Below, piece after piece: positions 6,299-13,706 of a stretch of 14,137 bases of DNA (positions are counted from its first letter, which is position 1; every line of letters begins with the position of its first letter). A model generated the notes under the pieces. The model was given only the letters and a program-made list of their open reading frames with translations, did not search any database and was not told the origin of the DNA. The stretch covers positions 1 to 14,137 of the forward strand of contig JBGTCD010000089.1 of the NCBI GenBank assembly GCA_041749015.1, given 5' to 3'. The position numbers were made by a program, and so were the translations under genes. The DNA comes from JBGTCD01 sp041749015. Its GTDB lineage: Bacteria; Bacteroidota; Bacteroidia; Cytophagales; Cyclobacteriaceae.

Positions 6299-6322
6299 TT
6301 AAATCATAAATGAAACGGCAGT

Positions 6323-9019
6323 ATGTATAAAATAGTTTGTAGGGCAGTAGTGATGGGTTTGATTTTGATGGGATATGCACTTACAATAAATGCCCAGTCC
6401 AAGAATGAAGAAGAAATTTGGGCTGAGGCCGTACTCGACAAACTTTCATTAGACCAAAAAATAGGGCAGCTTTTTCTTATTACTGCACATACCCTTGGGG
6501 ATGAAGAGCAATGGGAAGATTTACTTGAGGCAGTGGAGGATGTCGGTCCTGGTGGGGTGGTTTTTGCTCATGGAGATCCGTATTCCCAACTGATCTATAC
6601 CAACCAGATTCAGGAGAAAGCCAGGGTGCCCATGCTGGTCGCCATGGATTTGTCCGAGGGGTTGAGCCGGTGGCTGGTTGGCGTCACCCCATTCCCAAAC
6701 ACCCTTACGCTAGGGGCTATCCAGGATGCTGGCTCTCTGGAAAAGCTGGGAAAGGTTTTGGGGCAGCAGATGAAAATCATGGGGATCCATGTACATTTAT
6801 GGGACCTTGATTCCTATTTCGAATCCCAACAAAAAGAGGCCTTTATCAAGGGATTAAAAAAGGCCGGTGGTTTGGTTTTTACACATCCTAAAAACCTGAG
6901 CCATGACCCGGATGGATTGCTCCTGAACAGGCTATGGTTTGCAGAGGGCATATCAGATGAGCAGGTTGAATCGGCCGGACCATTGGTGAGTGCTACTGTA
7001 TATTCCCAGCCCGGCCAGGGGCCTGGATCTGCTGAGTGGGACCTTTTTGAAAAGGGTGTTGAGCTACAGTTTTTCCCGGAAGATTTAAGAGGCACGGTTT
7101 CCTTTTTTAGAAAAAAATTACGGAAGAGTAAGGCTGGAAGGCAGCAACTTGACTCTACGGTTAAGAAAATTTTAATGGCGAAATACCGGGCAGGACTAGG
7201 GGCCGATGCCCCACTCAATAGTGAAAACCTGATCATGAGGCTGGAGCCCCCCGAATGGAATGCCGCTGTGGAGGAGGCCTATGAAAAATCGATTACCATT
7301 CTGCGAAATGATGACGACCTACTACCAATAAAAACCCTGGACAATATTAACTTTGCCTCCCTCGTAGTAGCGGGTCCACAGGGCGATGCCCTGCGCGACC
7401 ATCTTAGCAGGTTTACTTTTTTTACCCACTACATTCCTGATAGTGACCGGGAGCTTTCTGAAACCCTGGGCCTCTATGATGTGGTGGTCGCCGCATTGCC
7501 CGGATCACTCAAGCAAGAAGACCCTGCACAATGGCAGGCACTGACCAGGCTTATCAGATCTATAGCCGGTCGTACCTCGGTGATCCTCATCCATTATGGG
7601 ATCACAGAAGATTTGGAAAATATATCCCAACTAACCGCTACGGTAATAACTTATGAGGATCACCCAAGTGCCTTGCTTTATACCGCAGAAGTGATATTTG
7701 GAGCAGTAGAGGCCTCTGCCACCCTACCGCTCCAAACTATAGGTTTTGAAAAAGGCTCGGGCATTAAAACCGAATCTCTGAAACGGCTCAGTTTTGCCCA
7801 GCCAGAAAGGATGGGCCTCAGCAGTGCGGTATTAAAAAATATAGACCTCATTGCTGAAGAGGCCATCCTGGAAATGGCAACTCCTGGTATGCAGGTGTTG
7901 GTGGCACGGCATGGCAGAGTGGTCTTTGATCAATCATATGGGTACTATACTTATGACAGCCTCAGGCCTGTCACCCACAAAACCATTTATGATCTGGCCT
8001 CCATTACCAAGGTGGCTGCAACCCTTCAGGCCATCATGTTTTTGGAAGAACGAGGGTTAATTGACCTGGATCACAAAGCATCTCTTTACCTTCCTGAGTT
8101 AAAGAAAACCAACAAAAAGGACATCATACTCAGGGATATTCTTACCCATCAGGCTGGATTATGGCCGTACCTACCTTTCTGGTTACGAACCATGGACCAA
8201 AACATTCACGATGCGGAATTTTACCGGATCCATCCAGAGAATCCTTTCAATCTTGAGGTAGGGCCGGGCTTATATTCACACCAGGCCACCAGAGATTCTG
8301 TAATGCAGTGGGTAATGGAATCACAAATGCGAAAAAAAATCCCAGGGGAGCCTTATGATTATCGGTACAGTGATATGGGTTTTTATATCCTGCAGGCCAT
8401 CGCTGAAAAAATTATTGGGCAGCCTATGGAAGTGTTCCTGACCCAAAATCTATATGAGCCTTTAGGTTTGGGGTCTTTGGGCTTTCTCCCCCTTTGCCGG
8501 TTTTCACATGAACTCATTGCCCCTACAGAGGATGACCAGCTTTTCAGGCTGACCTCAATCATTGGCACGGTGCATGACCAGGGGGCCGCACTGGTAGGTG
8601 GGGTAGCCGGGCATGCCGGACTTTTTGGTAATGCCCATGATCTGGCCAAACTTATGCAAATGCACTTACAGGGTGGATATTATGGTGGGCTCTCTTTTTA
8701 TGAGCCTGAGACCATTGAGCATTTTTCAAAAAAATATTATAAGAAGAATCGCAGGGCCATAGGTTGGGATAAACCATCTCCGGGAGATTCGAAAAGCCCC
8801 ACTTCAAGATTTGCCTCCCAGGCCACATTTGGCCATACGGGATTCACAGGTACCGCTTTCTGGGCTGATCCGGAATTCGGGTTGATTTACGTTTTTCTTT
8901 CTAACAGAATACACCCTGATGCCTCTAATAGAGAACTAATTAGAAAAAATATTCGTACTAGAATTCAAGATATTGTTTACGAGGCCATGTGGGATGTAGA
9001 GCAATATCGTCAACCTTAA
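6323..9019 (+). CDS. Exported GH3-like (degenerate) / beta-lactamase-family serine hydrolase fusion
   Basis: This 898-residue protein has a signal peptide (1-25, ending INAQ). Residues 36-291 follow the NagZ-type GH3 N-terminal domain: KIGQLFLI (46-53), GPGGVVF (75-81), a substrate loop AMDLSEGLSRWL (107-118), TLTLGAI (127-133), and a closing LDSTVKKILMAKYRAGL (276-292). The catalytic stretches are lost: no KHFPGHGD and no T/S-D-x-x-x-M nucleophile, and the domain is shorter than usual by roughly 100 residues. A GH3 C-terminal-like region follows (about 315-470). Residues 495-890 form a class C beta-lactamase/penicillin-binding-like domain with SITK (Ser560, Lys563), Tyr682-Ser-Asp and His838-Thr-Gly, all intact. 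It probably acts on cell-wall material in the periplasm or at the cell surface as a serine hydrolase. bshA follows six bases downstream. Confidence 0.88.
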   Translation: MYKIVCRAVVMGLILMGYALTINAQSKNEEEIWAEAVLDKLSLDQKIGQLFLITAHTLGDEEQWEDLLEAVEDVGPGGVVFAHGDPYSQLIYTNQIQEKARVPMLVAMDLSEGLSRWLVGVTPFPNTLTLGAIQDAGSLEKLGKVLGQQMKIMGIHVHLWDLDSYFESQQKEAFIKGLKKAGGLVFTHPKNLSHDPDGLLLNRLWFAEGISDEQVESAGPLVSATVYSQPGQGPGSAEWDLFEKGVELQFFPEDLRGTVSFFRKKLRKSKAGRQQLDSTVKKILMAKYRAGLGADAPLNSENLIMRLEPPEWNAAVEEAYEKSITILRNDDDLLPIKTLDNINFASLVVAGPQGDALRDHLSRFTFFTHYIPDSDRELSETLGLYDVVVAALPGSLKQEDPAQWQALTRLIRSIAGRTSVILIHYGITEDLENISQLTATVITYEDHPSALLYTAEVIFGAVEASATLPLQTIGFEKGSGIKTESLKRLSFAQPERMGLSSAVLKNIDLIAEEAILEMATPGMQVLVARHGRVVFDQSYGYYTYDSLRPVTHKTIYDLASITKVAATLQAIMFLEERGLIDLDHKASLYLPELKKTNKKDIILRDILTHQAGLWPYLPFWLRTMDQNIHDAEFYRIHPENPFNLEVGPGLYSHQATRDSVMQWVMESQMRKKIPGEPYDYRYSDMGFYILQAIAEKIIGQPMEVFLTQNLYEPLGLGSLGFLPLCRFSHELIAPTEDDQLFRLTSIIGTVHDQGAALVGGVAGHAGLFGNAHDLAKLMQMHLQGGYYGGLSFYEPETIEHFSKKYYKKNRRAIGWDKPSPGDSKSPTSRFASQATFGHTGFTGTAFWADPEFGLIYVFLSNRIHPDASNRELIRKNIRTRIQDIVYEAMWDVEQYRQP

Positions 9020-9025
9020 TATACT

Positions 9026-10171
9026 ATGAAGATAGGAATTGTCTGTTACCCTACTTTTGGTGGGAGTGGCGTGGTAGCCACTGAGCTTGGAAAAGGACTC
9101 GCTAAAAAAGGCCATCAGGTCCATTTCATCACCTATTCTCAACCAACGAGGTTAGATTTTTTTGATCAAAATCTCTTTTATCACGAAGTAACGGTAAGGA
9201 CCTACCCCCTTTTCGTGTATCCACCCTATGAACTTGCCCTCACCAGCAAGATGGTAGATGTGGTCAAATATGAAAAACTGGATCTGCTCCACGTGCATTA
9301 TGCCATCCCACATGCCTCCGCAGCCTATATGGCAGCAAGGATCCTGGAGCAGGAAAATATCCATATCCCGGTGGTCACCACCCTCCACGGAACAGACATT
9401 ACCCTGGTCGGTAAAGACCCATCCTTTACGCCTGCTGTTACCTTCAGCATTAATCAATCTGACGGGGTTACTGCCGTTTCACATGATTTAAAAAAAGATA
9501 CCTATGAGCACTTTGATATCCATAAGGAGATTGAAGTAATCCCCAACTTCATTGATCTGGAGCGGTTTAAAAAGCAAAAAAAGGAACACTTCAAGAAAGC
9601 TATCTGCCCAGACGGGGAAGTGCTGATAGTACACACTTCCAACTTCAGGAAAGTCAAACGGGTAGAAGACGTTTTGAAGGTATTTAAAAACATAAGGGCA
9701 GCCATGCCAGCCAAACTACTCATGGTGGGTGATGGGCCTGAAAGGACCGCTATGGAGGGGTTATGCCGGACCCTGGGGATTTGCGATGACATCCGCTTTT
9801 TAGGCAAGCTGGAGGCAGTAGAAGAAGTGCTCTCGGTAGCTGATCTCTTTATCATGCCTTCGGAAAAAGAAAGTTTTGGACTGGCAGCCCTGGAGGCCAT
9901 GGCCTGTGAGGTGCCTGTGATCAGCTCCAATGCAGGTGGAATACCAGAACTCAATATCCATGGTAAAACAGGGTTTTTGAGTGAAGTGGGAGATGTTAAA
10001 GACATGACCCGAAACAGTCTGCACATATTGAACCCAGAAAATTTGCCGGTGTTTAAAAAGAATGCCCTTGAAAGAGCCCTTACCTTTGATATTAAGAATA
10101 TTCTGCCATTATATGAGGATTACTACCAGGAGGTGCTTAAGATGAAGAAGAGCCGTTTAGAAAAAGTTTAA
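9026..10171 (+). CDS. bshA: N-acetyl-alpha-D-glucosaminyl L-malate synthase (bacillithiol synthesis)
   Basis: This 381-residue GT4 glycosyltransferase joins UDP-GlcNAc and L-malate, the first step of bacillithiol synthesis. Family landmarks are the N-terminal MKIGIVCYPTFGGSGVVATELG with its glycine-rich loop (12-15), FITYSQPTR (34-42), HVHYAIPHA (89-97), TLHGTDITLVGKD (119-131), GVTAVSHDLK (147-156) and VIPNFID (171-177), typical of BshA. The donor-site E-x7-E pair is Glu282 and Glu290 in PSEKESFGLAALE. Length is normal for the family and it is cytosolic. It is the second gene of an operon with the GH3/serine-hydrolase fusion, six bases apart, and is followed by a terminator-like hairpin. bshB and bshC are not in the window. 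Confidence 0.95.
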   Translation: MKIGIVCYPTFGGSGVVATELGKGLAKKGHQVHFITYSQPTRLDFFDQNLFYHEVTVRTYPLFVYPPYELALTSKMVDVVKYEKLDLLHVHYAIPHASAAYMAARILEQENIHIPVVTTLHGTDITLVGKDPSFTPAVTFSINQSDGVTAVSHDLKKDTYEHFDIHKEIEVIPNFIDLERFKKQKKEHFKKAICPDGEVLIVHTSNFRKVKRVEDVLKVFKNIRAAMPAKLLMVGDGPERTAMEGLCRTLGICDDIRFLGKLEAVEEVLSVADLFIMPSEKESFGLAALEAMACEVPVISSNAGGIPELNIHGKTGFLSEVGDVKDMTRNSLHILNPENLPVFKKNALERALTFDIKNILPLYEDYYQEVLKMKKSRLEKV

Positions 10172-10174
10172 GCG

Positions 10175-10205
10175 GTAATATATTTCGATGAAATAATTAC
10201 TTTTT
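10175..10205 (+). terminator. Intrinsic terminator after bshA
   Basis: GTAATATATTTC (10175-10186), loop GAT, and GAAATAATTAC (10190-10200) form an 11-bp stem with a single bulged A, followed by TTTTT (10201-10205). The stem is A/T-rich and so modest in stability. Its position four bases past the bshA stop and the T-run fit a terminator, separating bshA from the hydroxylase gene downstream. Confidence 0.6.
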
Positions 10206-10219
10206 AAGCAAATCATTGA

Positions 10220-10227
10220 TATTTTTG
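10220..10227 (+). promoter_or_regulatory. -7 box of the fatty-acid hydroxylase gene
   Basis: TATTTTTG matches TAnnTTTG exactly and lies 22 bases before the ATG at 10250. No TTG is found at the usual -33 spacing, so the promoter is incomplete by consensus and the call is tentative. The terminator just upstream makes an independent promoter likely. Confidence 0.45.
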
Positions 10228-10249
10228 ATTTAATTATTAGACTGTATAG

Positions 10250-10873
10250 ATGGAATCAAAAACAGCCCCAAGACCTAAAAATACTGAAAGTAGCAAACAG
10301 CTATTTAATAATCCAATAGTGGAGCGGCTTTCCAGAAATCACATTTCTATCCCCATTACTCTTTTCTTTTTATACTCCGGTGGCCTGCTCTATTGGCACT
10401 TCACAAGCACCAGCCTTAGCCTGTGGTACAGCCTGGTACTGGTTTTTGTGGGGTTTCTGACTTTTACCCTTGTAGAGTACCTGGTGCACCGGTATGTATT
10501 TCATATGCGCACTTACACCCAGTTCCGGGAAAAAATACAATATAACTTTCATGGGGTGCACCATGAATTTCCAAAAGACAAAACCCGCCTGGCTATGCCG
10601 CCTGTAGTCAGTATTGTAATAGCTACCCTATTGCTTCTTTTGCTTAGGCTCGTTATGGGCGACCTTGTTTTTGCTTTCCTTCCGGGCTTTTTAATAGGCT
10701 ATGCCGGATATCTGGGGGTGCACTACATTGTACATGCCTATTCCCCTCCCAAAAATCTGTTTAAGGGCCTGTGGGTGCATCATGGAATCCATCACTATAA
10801 AGATGATCATGTGGCCTTTGGGGTATCCACCCCACTATGGGACTATGTATTTGGCACCAGGCCAAGGAAATGA
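10250..10873 (+). CDS. Fatty acid hydroxylase superfamily membrane protein (FA2H/Scs7-like)
   Basis: This 207-residue membrane protein has hydrophobic segments near 33-50, 58-76, 117-135 and 139-156 and the full histidine set of the fatty acid hydroxylase/sterol desaturase superfamily: His80-x4-His85, HGVHH (101-105), HYIVH (158-162), HHGIHH (177-182) and His187. The framing DKTRLAMPP (110-118) and FGVSTPLWDYVFGT (190-203) closely resembles the fatty acid 2-hydroxylases FA2H and yeast Scs7, which hydroxylate the N-acyl chain of sphingolipids with a di-iron site. Many Bacteroidota make sphingolipids, so 2-hydroxylation of a sphingolipid or other lipid acyl chain is the likely role. Carotenoid hydroxylase is less likely because of the Scs7-type motifs. 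It sits between terminators or operon ends and seems to be a single-gene unit. Confidence 0.85.
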   Translation: MESKTAPRPKNTESSKQLFNNPIVERLSRNHISIPITLFFLYSGGLLYWHFTSTSLSLWYSLVLVFVGFLTFTLVEYLVHRYVFHMRTYTQFREKIQYNFHGVHHEFPKDKTRLAMPPVVSIVIATLLLLLLRLVMGDLVFAFLPGFLIGYAGYLGVHYIVHAYSPPKNLFKGLWVHHGIHHYKDDHVAFGVSTPLWDYVFGTRPRK

Positions 10874-10952
10874 AATTTTAGGGCACATTTTAAAAAACAC
10901 CTCTTACACCTCCACACCAATGTGTTGGATATAGCCCCTCAACAGGAAATAG

Positions 10953-11546
10953 CTAGTCTAAAGGCTTAAGAATAAGATCAAAGATTACCTCAAATTCATT
11001 TTCAACCTTTACTATTCCCAGCAGTTTAGTCGGAGGCTCAAGATTGAAGTCCGAAAATAAAAATTTTCTGGAGCCTTTTAAGGTTGTGTATCCATTACTG
11101 CGTCTGTTCAATGAGTACTCTACGTCAAATTTTTTACAAACCCCTCCCAAGCTCACTTCAATGATAGAGGCTTTTTCCTTTTGATTATTTGACTTTTTGT
11201 TCTGAATAACTGGTAAAAATTCGATTTTTAGAGTTGGATGGGTTTCGGCAAGAATGGTTTTTCGCAGATCATTGGTCATGTGCTGGTTTTTACAATCGAT
11301 GTTTTTAGCCAGTACTTCAATCGCTCCTGAAAGCCTTGTAAATTGGGCAGAGGAAGGTACATAAATGCTCCTTATGGTATCTGATCCCCAGTATTGCTTG
11401 ACCTCACATCGGAAGGTATTGACATTAGATTTTCCATCAATAATAAGCCTGCTTTCCGGCTCTACTACCCAGCTAAATTGCCGGGATTCGGGGCTTTGAA
11501 GCGAAAGGCTAAAGAAAGAAATTAGTATTAAAATGATGATTCTCAA
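10953..11546 (-). CDS. YceI-like periplasmic protein (second copy, TTG start)
   Basis: This 197-residue protein has a short hydrophobic signal (about 1-17) and a YceI-type lipocalin-like beta-barrel domain: LIIDGKSNVNTFRCEV (34-49) in the position of the G-x-S-x-x-H-D-W strand of its neighbour, HPTLKIEF (103-110), and FSDFNLEPPTKLLG (164-177). YceI proteins bind isoprenoid-like lipids in the periplasm; ligand and role here are unknown. The FNLEPP segment is shared with the YceI gene at 12993-13568, but the remainder is well diverged. The start is a TTG (11546-11544): an in-frame stop lies five codons upstream and no ATG exists before the signal sequence. The gene follows the strong hairpin at 11571-11608, so expression may depend on read-through from the porin-like gene. 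Confidence 0.75.
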   Translation of the reverse strand: MRIIILILISFFSLSLQSPESRQFSWVVEPESRLIIDGKSNVNTFRCEVKQYWGSDTIRSIYVPSSAQFTRLSGAIEVLAKNIDCKNQHMTNDLRKTILAETHPTLKIEFLPVIQNKKSNNQKEKASIIEVSLGGVCKKFDVEYSLNRRSNGYTTLKGSRKFLFSDFNLEPPTKLLGIVKVENEFEVIFDLILKPLD

Positions 11547-11570
11547 AGCACTTGGTTTTTATTAAAATTA

Positions 11571-11608
11571 AAAGATTTCCGATTAAAATGATTCAACCGG
11601 AAATCTTT
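11571..11608 (-). terminator. Terminator-like hairpin after the porin-like gene
   Basis: AAAGATTTCCG and CGGAAATCTTT form a perfect 11-bp stem around a 16-base loop. On the minus strand the stem is followed by a T-rich stretch (TTTTAATTTT). It lies 17 bases past the porin stop codon and 24 bases before the TTG start of the second YceI gene. It could terminate most transcripts or act as a 3' stabiliser that sets the ratio between the two genes. The reverse strand also ends in a T-containing but weaker tail. Confidence 0.7.
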
Positions 11609-11625
11609 AATAATTATTTGATTGA

Positions 11626-12969
11626 TTAGAAGCCAATCACTGCTTCTACTACCACACCTTTAAATTCTCCACCGTTAAAGCGGGCATTATTCCCAGTCCA
11701 TGCACCTGCATCATCATTATAATTCTGCCTCACGTATTCGATTTTAGTAAGTACGTTTTTGGTAAGAAACCAACCACCGCCTATATTGAGTCGGGTAATT
11801 TCCTGATCCACATTAAAACTTTCCCTCCCTTTTCCACTTACTGTATTATAGCGGCCTCCAAGGTAAAATTGCTCTTCAGCTCCAAATCGGTATAAGATTT
11901 CACCGGCGATTTGGGTGAAGGCGCCTTCAGTATCAGCAGGTGCTGTAAATTCATCGCTACCGTTGGCTATTTCATATATTCCAAAAAATTCAAGGCCCTT
12001 AAATTTTACAAAAGGGTTGAATTGTATGGCGGTGATTTTTGTAAATCGGGCATTGAACCGACCGTCAAAATTTGTTGCCTGATTAGTGGTTGCAGGGTCA
12101 GCAGTTGGGTCGGCTATGGTTCTCATGACATTATAATACCTGGATCCTGCACGATCGCCACCATATAAATTGGTGCCGGTGTTGACTCCCTGATTCATAT
12201 ACCATGAGCCGGTTAGTCTCAATCTCAAATCCTCATTCATCTGCTTATCAAAACCAATTTTTCCATAAAATGAAGCTTTATTATCTGCTACATCTGTAGT
12301 AACCGATTGTTGAGTTACTACATTCTGATTTAGTTTTCCATTAGTTAAACCCAATACCAGCAAAAGACCGTTTTTTTGAAGGGTTACTTCTCCAAAAGCT
12401 TCGGTTGAAAAGGAGTCCATGATATAATTACCCACAAAAGGGTTAAATATGGCTCTGGCATTATCTGACCTTCTGAAATGCGCATCACCGTAGTTGAACT
12501 CATCTAATCCTATAGTTATGGTGGTATATTGCATAAGACCTTCCAGGAAGCCCTCTTTGATAAAATTTAACTTATCGATCTGCATGAAGCCACCTTTTAC
12601 CCAGGCTTCAGGGTGGTGCTTAGAGGATAAGTATGTACGGAGGTGCATCCTTACACCATCATGTAATTGCACATCCAGGTTCAGGTTGGCAGTAGGTAAG
12701 GTGAAGTCAGAGCCAAGTCCCACCAGATTGTTAGCATTATTGCTGTGGCTCAATCCTTGAAATTGCATGGCAAAATCGCCACCCACCCTTACTTTTATAC
12801 CATCAAATTCTTTTTCCTCCTCCTTTGGTGCTTCGAATACGTTCAATCCATCCTTATCATTAGAACGGAAATACTGGATAGGTGCCTGTTGTGCCAGGAC
12901 ACCCCCACTTACAAATAGTAATCCAATTACCAGGTATTTGGATAGAGACTTAAAATAGTTAGGTTTCAT
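11626..12969 (-). CDS. Outer-membrane beta-barrel, porin-like protein
   Basis: This 447-residue protein has a signal peptide (about 1-26, VSGGVLA then Gln) and a C-terminal strand ending in aromatic Phe (VVVEAVIGF), the usual BAM recognition feature. The mature protein alternates amphipathic strands with short turns and longer Gly/Asn/Asp-rich loops, for example around 190-240 and 285-310 (ADPTADPATT). A short acidic/lysine-rich segment near 46-56 precedes the barrel. Motifs such as GGDFAMQFQGL (63-73) and the barrel pattern resemble porin-like families in Bacteroidota, but I cannot name the family or substrate. It starts 23 bases after the upstream YceI gene, suggesting cotranscription, and is followed by a hairpin and a second YceI gene. 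Confidence 0.8.
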   Translation of the reverse strand: MKPNYFKSLSKYLVIGLLFVSGGVLAQQAPIQYFRSNDKDGLNVFEAPKEEEKEFDGIKVRVGGDFAMQFQGLSHSNNANNLVGLGSDFTLPTANLNLDVQLHDGVRMHLRTYLSSKHHPEAWVKGGFMQIDKLNFIKEGFLEGLMQYTTITIGLDEFNYGDAHFRRSDNARAIFNPFVGNYIMDSFSTEAFGEVTLQKNGLLLVLGLTNGKLNQNVVTQQSVTTDVADNKASFYGKIGFDKQMNEDLRLRLTGSWYMNQGVNTGTNLYGGDRAGSRYYNVMRTIADPTADPATTNQATNFDGRFNARFTKITAIQFNPFVKFKGLEFFGIYEIANGSDEFTAPADTEGAFTQIAGEILYRFGAEEQFYLGGRYNTVSGKGRESFNVDQEITRLNIGGGWFLTKNVLTKIEYVRQNYNDDAGAWTGNNARFNGGEFKGVVVEAVIGF

Positions 12970-12992
12970 ATGTATTGTTGATTTAGATTGGT

Positions 12993-13568
12993 TTATTTAC
13001 TTAGTATAATTTCATATTTGATGATCAATTCATCTCCCGTTTTCATTGCTCCGAACATAAACGAAGGGGGTTCTAAATTAAAATCTGTCATTTTCAGATC
13101 TTTTGTACCGGTACATGTATAGGTTCCATTACTGTTTTTTGTACATGTGGTTTGGAGGTCAGTCTTTTTTGTTACCCCCGCCACTACCAGGTTACCAGTA
13201 GTTTTAATCACAAAGGAATTGCCATTTGCCTGAACCGGTGTGGCTGAAATCATGGTGTAGGTGATTTTATCAAATTTGTCAGCCTTTAAAGTGCTATATG
13301 CATTTTTATCAAGACCAGACTTGCTACTCTTTAATGCTTTGACCTGCATGGAGAATCTAAGCGCATTCACGGAAGTAATCCCACCATTTTCATCCAATAT
13401 AAAAGTTGCTTCGCAGGAAGGATTGCTGCCATTCATGGTCCAATCATGCATGGAAGAGGTCCCATCTACCTGGATTTTTGATCCGGTAGTTTGCTTTAAT
13501 TTTGTTTGTGCCTGTCCAATACTGGTGGCCAGAAGTACTATTACTATTGTTTTTAGTATTACTTTCAT
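12993..13568 (-). CDS. YceI family periplasmic protein (first copy)
   Basis: This 191-residue protein has a signal peptide (1-20, IGQA then Gln) and a full YceI domain: VDGTSSMHDWTM (34-45), where G-T-S-x-x-H-D-W is the hallmark of the Bacteroidota branch, LKADKFDKITY (94-104), the V-A-G-V-T-K strand (128-133), and MTDFNLEPPSFMFGAMKTGDEL (160-181) near the end. It contains three Cys (52, 142, 152). YceI proteins form a lipid-binding barrel in the periplasm; the ligand is unknown. It is first in an operon with a porin-like outer-membrane protein and lies downstream of a palindrome-rich control region. The ATG is preceded by an exact tandem repeat of 12 bases. Confidence 0.9.
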   Translation of the reverse strand: MKVILKTIVIVLLATSIGQAQTKLKQTTGSKIQVDGTSSMHDWTMNGSNPSCEATFILDENGGITSVNALRFSMQVKALKSSKSGLDKNAYSTLKADKFDKITYTMISATPVQANGNSFVIKTTGNLVVAGVTKKTDLQTTCTKNSNGTYTCTGTKDLKMTDFNLEPPSFMFGAMKTGDELIIKYEIILSK

Positions 13569-13569
13569 T

Positions 13570-13593
13570 GTTTAATTATTTGTTTAATTATTT
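13570..13593. repeat. Exact tandem 12-mer in the YceI 5' leader
   Basis: Two adjacent copies of GTTTAATTATTT (13570-13581 and 13582-13593) lie one base from the YceI start codon. On the coding strand they read AAATAATTAAAC twice. A/T-rich leaders help translation initiation in this phylum; the exact duplication is unusual and could vary in copy number. Confidence 0.6.
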
Positions 13594-13622
13594 ATTGCTT
13601 TTAAATCTCTGCAAGTTAAGTT

Positions 13623-13677
13623 GCGGATATCCGCTAATGCATGACAATGATTATAGTTTAATATGATTTTTGTCATG
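13623..13677. promoter_or_regulatory. Palindromes upstream of the YceI-porin operon
   Basis: GCGGATATCCGC (13623-13634) is a perfect 12-bp palindrome. It is followed by CATGACAA (13640-13647) and TTGTCATG (13670-13677), perfect 8-bp inverted arms separated by 22 bases. The left arm overlaps TGACAATGATTATAG (13642-13656), which agrees with a Fur-type 7-1-7 consensus at 12 of 15 positions by eye. They lie 55-109 bases upstream of the YceI ATG, a suitable place for operators. No exact TAnnTTTG box was found, so promoter class and regulator are open. Confidence 0.5.
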
Positions 13678-13682
13678 TTTGC

Positions 13683-13706
13683 TAAGGCACTAAGATGTCA
13701 GCCTTA
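13683..13706. repeat. Short inverted repeat TAAGGC/GCCTTA
   Basis: Six-base arms TAAGGC (13683-13688) and GCCTTA (13701-13706) are separated by 12 bases. There is no T-run on either side, so it is not a convincing terminator. It could be part of the same control region as the palindromes next to it, or chance. Confidence 0.3.

Noticed and set aside
9502..10026. Minus-strand frame of 174 codons inside bshA
   Set aside because: Ser/Thr-rich shadow opposite the conserved donor-binding half of BshA; no start context or motif.
10874..10952. Terminator between the hydroxylase and the convergent YceI gene
   Set aside because: Only a four-base CCAA/TTGG hairpin with no T-run was found, too weak to report as a terminator.
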